Of a DNA stretch of 64,000 bases, positions 17,190-26,447 are shown one piece after another. Each line of letters starts with the position of its first letter. Position 1 is the first letter of the stretch. The DNA comes from Terrirubrum flagellatum (GTDB lineage: Bacteria; Pseudomonadota; Alphaproteobacteria; Rhizobiales; Beijerinckiaceae). The stretch is taken from positions 1,178,001 through 1,242,000 of the forward strand of contig NZ_CP091851.1 in assembly GCF_022059845.1 (NCBI RefSeq), given 5' to 3'. The notes beneath the pieces are model-generated. The model did no database searches and was not told the DNA's origin. It worked only from the letters and a program-made list of their open reading frames with translations. The position numbers were made by a program, and so were the translations under genes.

Positions 17190-17262
17190 CGCGATCCATC
17201 TGAATTTCGGCGGCCTGCGAAGGCCGCCTTTGGCATTTCACCTCGAACACGGGGATGACGAC

Positions 17263-18279
17263 GTGATCAACAAGAACTGGCTCGATCTTATCAAGCCGAC
17301 GAAGCTGCAGGTCACGCCGGGCGACGATCCGAAGCGGATGGCGACGATGGTCGCCGAGCCGCTGGAGCGCGGCTTCGGCATGACGCTCGGCAATTCGTTG
17401 CGGCGCGTGCTGTTGTCGTCGCTGCAGGGCGCGGCGGTGACCTCCATCCATATCGACGGCGTGCTGCACGAGTTCTCCTCGATCCCGGGCGTGCGCGAGG
17501 ACGTCACCGATCTCGTGCTGAACGTGAAGGCCATCGCCATCAAGATGCAGGGCGAAGGCGCCAAGCGCGTGACGCTGAAGAAGAGCGGCCCCGGCCAGGT
17601 GAAGGCCGGCGACATCCAGACGACGGGCGACATCCAGATCCTCAACCCCGAGCTCGTGCTCTGCACGCTGGACGAGGGCGCCGAGATCCGCATCGAATTC
17701 ACCGTCAATGTCGGCAAGGGCTATGTGCCGGCGGACCGCAACCGTTCGGAAGACGCGCCGATCGGCCTCATCCCGGTCGATGCGCTTTATTCGCCGGTCA
17801 AGAAGGTCTCCTATCGCGTCGAGAACACGCGCTCCGGCCAGGTGCTCGACTATGACAAGCTGACGCTGACCGTCGAGACCAACGGTTCGATCTCGCCTGA
17901 CGACGCGGTCGCCTACGCCGCGCGCATCCTGCAGGACCAGCTCGCGATCTTCGTCAATTTCGACGAGCCGCGGAAGGAAGAGGCGGTGTCGTCGGCGCCG
18001 GAGCTGCCGTTCAACCCCGCGCTGCTCAAGAAGGTCGACGAACTCGAGCTTTCCGTGCGTTCGGCGAACTGCCTGAAGAACGACAACATCGTCTATATCG
18101 GCGACCTCATCCAGAAGACGGAAGCCGAGATGCTGCGCACGCCGAACTTCGGCCGCAAGTCGCTCAACGAGATCAAGGAAGTGCTCGCCACCATGGGCCT
18201 CTATCTCGGCATGGAAGTGCAGGGCTGGCCGCCGGAAGACATCGAGATGCTCGCGAAGCGTTTCGAGGAGCATTACTGA
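17263..18279 (+). CDS. rpoA: DNA-directed RNA polymerase subunit alpha
   Basis: Alpha dimerises to nucleate RNA polymerase assembly and contacts UP elements and activators. The GTG at 17263 gives 338 residues starting [17 protein letters not shown], the normal N-terminus; the open frame extends upstream into rpsK without homology. N-terminal domain markers are [18 protein letters not shown] and [10 protein letters not shown]. The C-terminal domain shows [16 protein letters not shown] and [12 protein letters not shown]. rplQ follows after 85 bases. Confidence 0.97.
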   Translation: MINKNWLDLIKPTKLQVTPGDDPKRMATMVAEPLERGFGMTLGNSLRRVLLSSLQGAAVTSIHIDGVLHEFSSIPGVREDVTDLVLNVKAIAIKMQGEGAKRVTLKKSGPGQVKAGDIQTTGDIQILNPELVLCTLDEGAEIRIEFTVNVGKGYVPADRNRSEDAPIGLIPVDALYSPVKKVSYRVENTRSGQVLDYDKLTLTVETNGSISPDDAVAYAARILQDQLAIFVNFDEPRKEEAVSSAPELPFNPALLKKVDELELSVRSANCLKNDNIVYIGDLIQKTEAEMLRTPNFGRKSLNEIKEVLATMGLYLGMEVQGWPPEDIEMLAKRFEEHY

Positions 18280-18364
18280 ATTTTGTGAAGGCGGGTGGCC
18301 TCAGGCCGTCCGACCATAACCGACGGCCGTTCCTTGGCACGGCGGCCGCATAAAGGAGACAGCC

Positions 18365-18790
18365 ATGCGTCACGGTTTCGCCCATCGGCGTTTCAGCCGA
18401 ACCCCCGAGCATCGCAAGGCGATGTTCGCCAACATGGCGGTCGCGCTCATCAAGCATGAGCAGATCGTCACCACGCTTCCCAAGGCGAAGGATCTTCGCC
18501 CGATCGTCGAGAAGCTGATCACGCTCGGCAAGCGCGGCGGCCAGCACGCCCGCCGTCAGGCGATCGCGCAGATCAAGGACGAGACGATCGTCAAGAAGCT
18601 CTTCGACGTCATCGGCCCGCGCTACAAGGACCGCAATGGCGGCTACACCCGCGTGCTGAAGGCGGGCTTCCGTTTCGGCGATTCCGCGCCGATGGCGGTG
18701 ATCGAGTTCGTCGATCGCGACGTTGATGCGCGCGGGCTGGATTCCGGCCCGACGATGAAGACGGAAATCGTCGAAGCAGACGCCGCATAA
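18365..18790 (+). CDS. rplQ: 50S ribosomal protein L17
   Basis: L17 is the last gene of the superoperon. Its 141 residues begin [20 protein letters not shown] and carry the L17 core [17 protein letters not shown] and [18 protein letters not shown] short acidic C-terminal tail follows. AAAGGAGACAGCC precedes the ATG. A terminator-like hairpin starts 26 bases after the stop. Confidence 0.97.
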   Translation: MRHGFAHRRFSRTPEHRKAMFANMAVALIKHEQIVTTLPKAKDLRPIVEKLITLGKRGGQHARRQAIAQIKDETIVKKLFDVIGPRYKDRNGGYTRVLKAGFRFGDSAPMAVIEFVDRDVDARGLDSGPTMKTEIVEADAA

Positions 18791-18815
18791 GCGGATTGTC
18801 GCGATGGAATTGCAG

Positions 18816-18848
18816 TGGCCGCGCCGCATGCGCGGCCATTTGCGTTTT
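18816..18848 (+). terminator. Intrinsic terminator after rplQ
   Basis: TGGCCGCGC (18816-18824) and GCGCGGCCA (18830-18838) make a perfect 9-bp GC-rich stem with a 5-base loop, followed by TTTGCGTTTT. It is the natural end of the rpsM-rpoA-rplQ transcript. Confidence 0.75.
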
Positions 18849-18884
18849 GAGCCTTCGCAATGATTGCGCGTGCTCTTTCAGGTT

Positions 18885-18967
18885 GTCATGCCCGGGCTTG
18901 GCCCGGGCATCCACGATGGTCTTTCAATCATCAAGACGTGGATGGCCGGGCCAAGCCCGGCCATGAC
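18885..18967. repeat. Extragenic palindrome of the 'CATGGCCGGGCTTGGCCCGG' type
   Basis: The 83-base element opens with GTCATG, has two GC-rich arms (CCCGGGCTTGGCCCGGGCAT and ATGGCCGGGCCAAGCCCGG) around an AT-richer centre, and closes with CATGAC. Each arm is itself nearly self-complementary. A partial relative lies at 21210-21280. Such elements are common between genes in Hyphomicrobiales. Confidence 0.75.
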
Positions 18968-19024
18968 GGGAGATGTGGAATGCGGCCGGGAACGTCGAGC
19001 TGCGCAACGGGCAAACGAGAATGC

Positions 19025-19699
19025 GTGAACCGGCGCCTCCTGCTTTCAATCATAGGAGCGATCATCGCCGTGTCGAACGACGCTTTCGCCTCTAACGGCC
19101 GCGATCTTCGTGACGCCGCTGCGCGCAGCGATATCCGTGCGCTCGCAAAAGTGCTCGAAATCTCTGGCGGGCGCGCTTCGATCGACGACGCTGACGCGCG
19201 CGGACAGACGGCGCTGTTGATCGCGATCGAGCGCGGCCATGACGCCGCCGCCATCGCGCTGATCGACGCCGGGGCCGACATCAATGCGCAAGCGGCCAAT
19301 CGCGATACGCCCTGGCTGCTGGCCGGCGCGGAAGGGCGCGTCGCCGCGCTGAAGCGGATGCTCGAAGGCGGCAAGATCGATTACGGCAAGCGCAATCGCT
19401 ATGGCGGCAATGCGCTCATCCCCGCCGCTCATCGCGGTCATGTCAAAGCGGTGCGGCTGCTGCTCGAAGCTTCGAAAATCGATGTCGATCATGTGAACGA
19501 TCTCGGCTGGACCGCGTTGCTTGAGGCGGTGATCCTCGGCGACGGCGGAGTGGCGCACACGGAGATCGCGCGCCTGCTCGTCGCCCATGGCGCTGATGTT
19601 TCGCTTGGCGATCGCGAGGGCGTTACGCCGCTTGCGCATGCGCGCCGCCGCGGCCAGAGCGCAGTCGTCGCTCTGCTGGAGAAAGCCGGCGCGCGTTGA
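19025..19699 (+). CDS. Secreted ankyrin-repeat protein
   Basis: The 224-residue product starts at GTG 19025, which gives a clear signal peptide (NRRLLLSIIGAIIAVSNDAFA). An upstream in-frame stretch runs through a palindromic repeat and is unlikely to be coding. At least four ankyrin-type units follow: DARGQTALLIAIERGHDAAA, RDTPWLLAGAEGR, GGNALIPAAHRGHVKAVRLL and DREGVTPLAHARRRGQ. Ankyrin arrays bind proteins. It precedes the Deg-type protease gene by 76 bases on the same strand, so the two may be co-transcribed. The partner is unknown. Confidence 0.85.
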   Translation: MNRRLLLSIIGAIIAVSNDAFASNGRDLRDAAARSDIRALAKVLEISGGRASIDDADARGQTALLIAIERGHDAAAIALIDAGADINAQAANRDTPWLLAGAEGRVAALKRMLEGGKIDYGKRNRYGGNALIPAAHRGHVKAVRLLLEASKIDVDHVNDLGWTALLEAVILGDGGVAHTEIARLLVAHGADVSLGDREGVTPLAHARRRGQSAVVALLEKAGAR

Positions 19700-19775
19700 C
19701 CGCGCCAGCGCGGCGATTCACAGTCCGCCGCGAGCGGGCGCTGATTTGAGACGATGGACGGGGAGCCTGTCTGAC

Positions 19776-21176
19776 ATGCGCATTGTTCGAGTGATCGTGA
19801 TGACGGGCGCGCTCCTCGTCGGAGCGGGTGGCGCGGTTGAGGCGCAGCAGCCGCGTGCGGTCCCCGAGAGCCGGCAGCAGATCACGCTGTCCTTCGCGCC
19901 GGTCGCGCAGCGCACATCGAATTCGGTCGTGAATGTCTACGGCACATCGCGCCAGCAACTGCCGCAGAATCCCTTCGCCAACGATGAATTGTTTAAGCGT
20001 TTCTTCGGCGGCGATGGCGGCATGCCGCGCGAGCGCGTGCAGCAGTCGCTCGGCTCCGGCGTTGTGGTCGACGCCAGCGGGCTCGTCGTCACCAATCACC
20101 ACGTCATCGAGAACATGACCGAGGTGAAGGTGTCGCTGCCCGACAAGCGCGAATATGAAGCGACGATCGTGCTGCGCGATCCGCGCACCGATCTCGCGGT
20201 GCTCAAGCTCAAGGGCGCGGAACATCTTTCGCCGATCGAGATCGGCGATTCCGATGCTTTGCAGGTCGGCGATCTCGTGCTCGCGATCGGCAATCCGTTC
20301 GGCGTCGGTCAGACGGTGACGCAGGGCATCGTCTCGGCGCTGGCGCGCACGCAGATCGGCGTCAGCGACTATCAGTTCTTCATCCAGACCGACGCCGCCA
20401 TCAATCCCGGCAATTCCGGCGGCGCGCTGGTCGACATGGCGGGCCGGCTCATCGGCATCAACACTGCGATCTATTCGCGCAGCGGCGGCTCCATGGGCAT
20501 CGGTTTCGCCATTCCCGCTGCGATGGTGAAGGTCGTCGTTGAATCCGCCAAGACCGGCGGCAAGTCGGTGCGTCGTCCCTGGTTCGGCGCGTCGCTGCAG
20601 CAGGTGTCGAACGATGTCGCCGAAGCGATGGGGCTTGATCGCGCGAGCGGCGCGCTCGTGTCGCGCGTGTTCGAGCCCGGCCCGGCCGCCGACGCCGGAC
20701 TGAAGCGCAGCGATCTCATTCTCGCGGTCGACGGGCAGCCGATCGACTCGCCTGACGCCTTCGGATTCCGCTTCGCGACAAAATCGATCGGCGCGACCGT
20801 GTCGCTCAAGGTGCGCCGCGCGGGCAAGGAGCTGATCGTTCCCGTGAAGACGGCGGCCGCGCCGGAGACTCCGGCGCGCGACGCGCGCAAACTTGGCGGG
20901 CCGACGCCGTTCTCAGGCGCCACCGTCGCCAATCTGTCTCCCGCCGTCGCCGAGGAAATGTCGATGGATGTGTCGTCGACCGGCGTCGTCGTCACTGAAA
21001 TTGATCCGGGCACAACCGCCGGCCAGATCGGCTTTCAGAAAGGCGACATCATCCTCGCCGTGAACAACCAGAAGATCGAGAATTCGCGCGATCTCGACAA
21101 GCTTGGCCGCGAGCGTTTCTGGCGCATCACCGTCAATCGCGGCGGACAGGTGTTCACGAGCGTGTTTGGCGGTTAG
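19776..21176 (+). CDS. Periplasmic Deg/HtrA-family serine protease (S1C) with two PDZ domains
   Basis: Likely a periplasmic quality-control protease and chaperone. The 466 residues (ATG 19776) start with a signal peptide ending near VEAQQ. The trypsin-like domain has His109 (VVTNHHV), Asp139 (DPRTDLAVLK) and Ser214 (NPGNSGGAL). Two PDZ domains follow at about 285-375 (ALVSRVFEPGPAADAGLKRSDLIL in pieces) and 390-460 (GVVVTEIDPGTTAGQ, FQKGDIILAVN). The length is that of DegP/DegQ. I do not assign a specific paralogue. Confidence 0.93.
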   Translation: MRIVRVIVMTGALLVGAGGAVEAQQPRAVPESRQQITLSFAPVAQRTSNSVVNVYGTSRQQLPQNPFANDELFKRFFGGDGGMPRERVQQSLGSGVVVDASGLVVTNHHVIENMTEVKVSLPDKREYEATIVLRDPRTDLAVLKLKGAEHLSPIEIGDSDALQVGDLVLAIGNPFGVGQTVTQGIVSALARTQIGVSDYQFFIQTDAAINPGNSGGALVDMAGRLIGINTAIYSRSGGSMGIGFAIPAAMVKVVVESAKTGGKSVRRPWFGASLQQVSNDVAEAMGLDRASGALVSRVFEPGPAADAGLKRSDLILAVDGQPIDSPDAFGFRFATKSIGATVSLKVRRAGKELIVPVKTAAAPETPARDARKLGGPTPFSGATVANLSPAVAEEMSMDVSSTGVVVTEIDPGTTAGQIGFQKGDIILAVNNQKIENSRDLDKLGRERFWRITVNRGGQVFTSVFGG

Positions 21177-21209
21177 GGCGGTTCCCGTTTCGCAATGATC
21201 CCACGCGAC

Positions 21210-21280
21210 GTCATGGCCGGACTTGTCCCGCCTGCGCGGCCGAAGCCGCTACGGCGCGGCGAAGGCCCGGCCATCCACGT
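21210..21280. repeat. Partial extragenic palindrome after the Deg protease gene
   Basis: It starts GTCATGGCCGGACTTGTCCC and ends GGCCCGGCCATCCACGTC, with a GC-rich inner dyad between. It resembles the element at 18885-18967 but carries a different centre and lacks the final CATGAC arm. It lies between convergent genes and may help termination. Confidence 0.6.
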
Positions 21281-21342
21281 CTTCTTTCGCCGCCGACGCG
21301 CGAGCGTGTGATGTCCGCGCGTCATGCTAATAGCGTTGAGAG

Positions 21343-22245
21343 TTATGTCTGCCCTCTGCCGGGCAGCGTGTGCGACTTCCTGACCGCGAAACCCGCGCCG
21401 CCCAGGATCGGCTGCGCGCTTGGTTTCACAGGCATGATCCAGATTTCGCTTTCGCCCGAATCCCATGTGATCCGGATCTGGTCGTCGATCGTCCATTGGC
21501 CCTGTTTGCGGCCCGCCTGATCCTTCACGATTCCCGACGGATTCTGGTTTATCGACTCAAGCGAATCATAGGTCCCGTTGGTCTTCGACCATGTGAAGAC
21601 GTAGGTTCCCGAGCCGGGAACGCTCCAGCTTCCGAGCAGGCGGATCGCATTGAGCTCGCGCTCGATATACATGTCCCACATGATCGGAAAGCGCAGCCAC
21701 ATATCGCTGTAGTGCAGCGACTCGCTCCACGCGGCTCTCAGTTCGCCGGTGAAGAGCTTGCGGTAACGCGGGCTGCGGGTCTGCTGCACCTCGCTGACAT
21801 CAGGATTGGCGAAGGAGTGGCCGACCGAATAGTGCCCATAGACCCAACTCGCGCTGCCGACTTTTTCCTGCAGCATGGTGGTGAACGAATTGGGCGATCC
21901 AGCGGAGCAGGCATAGAGAACGATGATGCCGTCCGGCTTGAGTTTCTCGCGAAGCACGGCCGCGAACTGGTCCATATCCGCCTCGGTGAAAATGTGCGCG
22001 CTTCCGAGTTGCGGCGGGTTGTTCCAGCCATGCCCGAAATAGGCGAACATATCGAGCGATCCCGGGCCGTCCTTGATGGTCTGAAGAAAATTGTCTTTGG
22101 CGCCTGAGCCGACATTGTTGAAGTTGCGATATGAGCCGCCATACGCCGTAGCGAATTTCTGGGCGCCGGGAATGAACGCGCCCGTCGCGTCGTTCTTGTG
22201 ATCGCTGTTCGTCGCGGGCGTTGTCGCAAAAACACTGTAGGACAT
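21343..22245 (-). CDS. Caspase-fold (clan CD) peptidase-like protein
   Basis: The 300-residue product has no signal peptide. MFAYFGHGWN (His72) and IIVLYACSAGS (Cys113) reproduce the clan CD dyad, in which a strand ends in His-Gly and the next strand ends in Ala-Cys-x-x-Gly. A C-terminal region of about 80 residues (LLGSWSVPGSGTYVF, GIVKDQAGRKQGQWTIDD, WDSGESEIWI) looks like a small beta-domain. Metacaspase- or CHAT-like activity is possible, but the substrate pocket cannot be judged. A bacterial role in regulated proteolysis is inference. Confidence 0.65.
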   Translation of the reverse strand: MSYSVFATTPATNSDHKNDATGAFIPGAQKFATAYGGSYRNFNNVGSGAKDNFLQTIKDGPGSLDMFAYFGHGWNNPPQLGSAHIFTEADMDQFAAVLREKLKPDGIIVLYACSAGSPNSFTTMLQEKVGSASWVYGHYSVGHSFANPDVSEVQQTRSPRYRKLFTGELRAAWSESLHYSDMWLRFPIMWDMYIERELNAIRLLGSWSVPGSGTYVFTWSKTNGTYDSLESINQNPSGIVKDQAGRKQGQWTIDDQIRITWDSGESEIWIMPVKPSAQPILGGAGFAVRKSHTLPGRGQT

Positions 22246-22311
22246 CTTTGCTTCTCCGAAATATCGTCAGATCAGTTCAGCGCATCGCTTCGATTTCGAG
22301 CGCGCGCTTAG

Positions 22312-22447
22312 ATCACGCCGCATTTTGATTGAAACAATCAAAGTGCGGGAACGTGATCGATTCCAAAAACTTGGAGCATGGCTTTTGCAGAGCGAACGCT
22401 CGCGTTCGTCTCGGAAAAACCGGCTCCCACTTTTTCGCGCCATGCTC
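22312..22447. repeat. Two-part palindromic repeat, copy 1
   Basis: A first dyad (ATCACGCCGCATTTTGATTG against CAATCAAAGTGCGGGAACGTGAT, imperfect) is followed by GATTCCAAAAA. A second, longer dyad runs from GAGCATGGC to GCCATGCTC and contains GCGAACGCTCGCGTTCG and GGAAAAACCGGCTCCCACTT. Copies 2 and 3 lie at 28751-28883 and 35765-35876. Confidence 0.8.
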
Positions 22448-22657
22448 TAAAAATCACAAAGACGCGATCGAATTTCCGTGTTATCCCTGTGTTATTGTCG
22501 CAAGACGTGCGGCTGATCGGCTTTGTCGCCGGTTTTGATGCAGCGAAAATGAATGCAAGCGACGCCATCTTCGCTGCCTCTGCATTTCACGGAACGATGA
22601 GGCTATGCGCCGCGTCTTGCTCCGGCGCGTGCGAGAGCGCACAGCATGGCCGCGACG

Positions 22658-22882
22658 TCAGCGCGGCAGACAGAGATCCGATTTTTCGTCAGTCGTTCTC
22701 GCGCCGCCGCCGGGCGCAATTGTCACTTCACTCGTGGTCGCGCGACCGCGCACCGAAGCGCCGCAGCGAGGATCGTCGCCAGGCGCTGAAAAAGAACTGG
22801 AGAAAGTCGACACGGAGGCCGTGCAGCCTCCGACAAGGAGCGAGAGAAAAAACGCCGCGGCGGCGAAGGTCGATCTCATCAT
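22658..22882 (-). CDS. Possible small lipoprotein
   Basis: A 74-residue frame on the minus strand starts MMRSTFAAAAFFLSLLVGGC. It has a hydrophobic core and a lipobox-like LVGGC, then a Ser/Thr-rich and Gly-rich tail with no recognisable domain. A weak GAGATCGAG site precedes the ATG pair. The surrounding 480 bases contain no other credible gene. The signal-like N-terminus is the only support. Confidence 0.4.
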   Translation of the reverse strand: MMRSTFAAAAFFLSLLVGGCTASVSTFSSSFSAPGDDPRCGASVRGRATTSEVTIAPGGGARTTDEKSDLCLPR

Positions 22883-22933
22883 CTCGATCTCATCGTCTTG
22901 CGCTTATCATGACGATCAGATCATAGCGCGTTT

Positions 22934-23557
22934 TCAGCTCTTCGGCGAGAATGCGCGTTGCGGCGAAATATCAGGCGGATTCACGCGCATCGCTGCGATC
23001 CTGATCGCCATCGCGGCGGAGAGAATAGCGAGAAATCCGATATAGGCCGGCGCGTCGGGGATGCGTTTGCCGAACGAGACCATGAATTGCAGCCAGAGAT
23101 AATGGCCGCAGATGAGATGCAGCAAGCGCCAGCGCCGAATTCCAAGAAACGCGATCGCGCCGTCCCATGACGTCGCCGCCATGGCGATGATGCAGAGATA
23201 ACCGAAGCCGCCGAAAATCAGCATCGCCGGCGTCAGCGCGTCCGCCGCCTGAGTCGGGCCCATGCGCGCAAGCCATGCGATCACGATGGCGTGAATAAAA
23301 TGTGAGAAGGCGAAAGCGAGGCCGAATGGGCGGCGATTGCGTCGCTGCCAACGCGACAGGGCGGATGGCCAGAGCTTCGCAACAGCGCTCGCGGTGAAGG
23401 CGAGCAGGAACAGAAGGAGCGATGTCCGCGCCGTCAGGCGGATCACTGCGCGGATCGCAGCTTCGTTCGTTCCATTGATGGCGAGCACACCGCCTGCGGC
23501 GGGGAGGAGCGCCAGAGCAATAACGATCCAGAGGCGTGGTCCTTCAAAGAAGCGCAT
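22934..23557 (-). CDS. Ferric-reductase-like / haem-binding-type integral membrane protein
   Basis: The ATG at 23557 follows an AGGAG site 7 bases upstream, giving 207 residues with about six membrane helices. His residues sit inside helices (FSHFIHAIVIAWL and LLHLICGHYLWLQF), the arrangement expected for b-type haem ligation in ferric-reductase-like transmembrane proteins. No flavin or NAD domain is attached. It is divergent from a TetR-type regulator across two tandem operators, so it is the likely target of that regulator. Function is inferred. Confidence 0.65.
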   Translation of the reverse strand: MRFFEGPRLWIVIALALLPAAGGVLAINGTNEAAIRAVIRLTARTSLLLFLLAFTASAVAKLWPSALSRWQRRNRRPFGLAFAFSHFIHAIVIAWLARMGPTQAADALTPAMLIFGGFGYLCIIAMAATSWDGAIAFLGIRRWRLLHLICGHYLWLQFMVSFGKRIPDAPAYIGFLAILSAAMAIRIAAMRVNPPDISPQRAFSPKS

Positions 23558-23571
23558 TGCGAAACTCCTGA

Positions 23572-23630
23572 TGTAATCAATGATTACATATCGAAGCGCT
23601 GCATTGTCGAGAATGTATTCGCTGATTACA
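23572..23630. promoter_or_regulatory. Tandem operators for the adjacent TetR-type regulator
   Basis: TGTAATC (23572-23578) and GATTACA (23582-23588) form a perfect dyad around AAT. A second copy, TGTATTC (23614-23620) and GATTACA (23624-23630) around GCT, has one mismatch. The dyad centres are 42 bases apart, about four helical turns. Both lie in the spacer between the divergent membrane protein and regulator genes, a few bases from each start. Confidence 0.75.
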
Positions 23631-23641
23631 TTCACCTTGGC

Positions 23642-24319
23642 GTGAGCAGGCGTGAGACATCCGCAGCCGCAAAGGCGAAATCAGGCGCGAAGCGCGCGTC
23701 GCGCCGGCGCGCCTATCATCATGGCGATCTGCGCGCCGCGATGGTGGCGGCGACGCTCGCGATCATCCGGGAGGAGGGGCTCCCGGCGCTTTCGGTGCGC
23801 GCGGCGGCGAAGCGCGCCGGCGTGTCGGCTGGCGCGCCATTCCGGCATTTCGCGTCGCGCCGCGTGCTGCTGACCGCGGTGGCGGAGGAGGCGACGGAGA
23901 AGCTCGCTTGCGATATCGAGGCGGCGGTCGCCGCGTCGCGCGGCAAGACGCCCGCGGACGCCCTGCGCGCGATCTCCTTCGCCTATCTCGATTGGGCGCT
24001 CGCCAACCCTGCCCAGTTCGAGACGATCTCGGATCGCCGGCTGATCGACTATGACCAGTCTCCCGTTCTCCGGGGGCGCAATGACGGCGTGCGGGCGTTG
24101 CTCGATCAGGCGATCGGCGATCTGCTTGTTGAGGCGGGGAGGCCTCATGGTCCTGAAATCATCGTTCGCATCCGGCTGGAGATGCGGGCCTTGGGCTACG
24201 GCCTCGCGCGCATGCTGATCGATGGACATTTTTCCGATTGGGGCCTTCCCGGCGAAACGCCGCGCCGCGCCATGGAGCGGGTGATTGGACAGTTCATCGA
24301 AAGGCTGGCGCGGGCCTGA
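23642..24319 (+). CDS. TetR-family transcriptional regulator
   Basis: The 225-residue product starts at GTG 23642. Its helix-turn-helix region is RAYHHGDLRAAMVAATLAII, then ALSVRAAAKRAGVSAGAPFRHF (in two pieces). The YHHGDLR opening and the C-terminal half match the subgroup with a WHG-type ligand domain. It is divergent from the ferric-reductase-like gene, and its own start is only 12 bases beyond the second operator dyad. That predicts autorepression and a very short leader. Confidence 0.88.
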   Translation: MSRRETSAAAKAKSGAKRASRRRAYHHGDLRAAMVAATLAIIREEGLPALSVRAAAKRAGVSAGAPFRHFASRRVLLTAVAEEATEKLACDIEAAVAASRGKTPADALRAISFAYLDWALANPAQFETISDRRLIDYDQSPVLRGRNDGVRALLDQAIGDLLVEAGRPHGPEIIVRIRLEMRALGYGLARMLIDGHFSDWGLPGETPRRAMERVIGQFIERLARA

Positions 24320-24360
24320 TATCTCGTGACTATCTGATGAATCTGCATCTATCTCTCGGC

Positions 24361-24467
24361 TGTCATTCCGGGGCCGAGCGCAGCGAGGAGCCCGGAACCC
24401 AGAAGATGGTTTCGCTGCGCGATCTCTGGGTTCCGGGCTCGCTCCTTCGGAGCGCCCCGGAATGACA
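24361..24467. repeat. Long palindrome with TGTCATTCCGGGG ends
   Basis: The ends TGTCATTCCGGGG and CCCCGGAATGACA are perfect complements. Inside, GAGCCCGGAACCCAGA pairs with TCTGGGTTCCGGGCTC. The whole 107 bases fold as one long interrupted hairpin. It is an extragenic palindrome between the TetR gene and rarA. Confidence 0.8.
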
Positions 24468-24488
24468 AGCTGAATGGAGGAAGATGGC

Positions 24489-24630
24489 CTCCCTCTCCCC
24501 CCGCGGGAGAGGGTGTCGCCGAAGGCGACGGGTGAGGGGGGAGCGCCACTCATCGAGTTTCCCCCTCATCCGTCGCTGCGCGAAGCGCAGCGACACCTTC
24601 TCCCGCAAGGGGAGAAGGAGGGCCGCGAGG
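24489..24630. repeat. Second palindromic element in the TetR-rarA spacer
   Basis: It contains several nested dyads, for example CCCTCTCCC with GGGAGAGGG, TGTCGCCG with GGCGACG, and GTCGCTGCG with CGCAGCGAC, and ends CTTCTCCCGCAAGGGGAGAAGG. The 'fully G/C-block' style differs from the neighbouring element. Together the two fill most of the 377-base spacer. Confidence 0.65.
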
Positions 24631-24696
24631 TCGCGGGGCGAATAGCGCCGCTCTTGCTCGATTGAACCCGATCGGCTTGAGGACCACATTGGACCC

Positions 24697-26010
<1,314 letters not shown>

Positions 26011-26063
26011 TGGCCGCCTCCGGGCACGGTGACGCCGTCGCATGGGGTCGCTATGACGGCCGC

Positions 26064-26447
26064 ATGACTGCGATCCCCCTCGTCTTTGTCGGCGCCGGCC
26101 TCGGCGGCGTGCTGCGCCATCTCATCAATGTCGGGGTCGCACGCCTTCTCGGCTCCGACTTCCCCTGGTGGACCCTGATCATCAATGTCACGGGATCGGT
26201 CGTCATGGGTCTGATCGCGGGCTGGTTGACCTTCAGGACGGACGCGATCTGGAGCCAGAGCGCGCGGCTCTTCATCATGACCGGCGTGCTGGGCGGCTAC
26301 ACCACCTTCTCCGCCTTCTCGCTCGACGCCGTGCTGCTGTGGGAGCGCGGCGCGTCGGCGTCGGCGCTCGGCTATGTCCTCGGCTCTGTCGTGCTCTCGA
26401 TCCTCGGGCTTGTCGCCGGCCTTCAGCTCGTGAGGAGCTTCACATGA
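26064..26447 (+). CDS. crcB: Fluoride ion channel CrcB (Fluc)
   Basis: A small dual-topology fluoride exporter. From ATG 26064 the product has 127 residues with four membrane helices. Signature parts are GLGGVLRHLINV, TLIINVTGSVVMGL and TGVLGGYTTFSAFSLD, which carry the pore Asn and Phe residues. An earlier GTG at 26007 would couple it to rarA but adds a polar, non-conserved N-terminus. No fluoride riboswitch is visible. Its stop overlaps the rluC start (ATGA). Confidence 0.92.
   Translation: MTAIPLVFVGAGLGGVLRHLINVGVARLLGSDFPWWTLIINVTGSVVMGLIAGWLTFRTDAIWSQSARLFIMTGVLGGYTTFSAFSLDAVLLWERGASASALGYVLGSVVLSILGLVAGLQLVRSFT

Noticed and set aside
22378-22926. Plus-strand frame of 182 codons starting in the palindromic repeat
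   Set aside because: Its first part translates the repeat (copy 1), the same words appear at the other copies, and the rest has no features.
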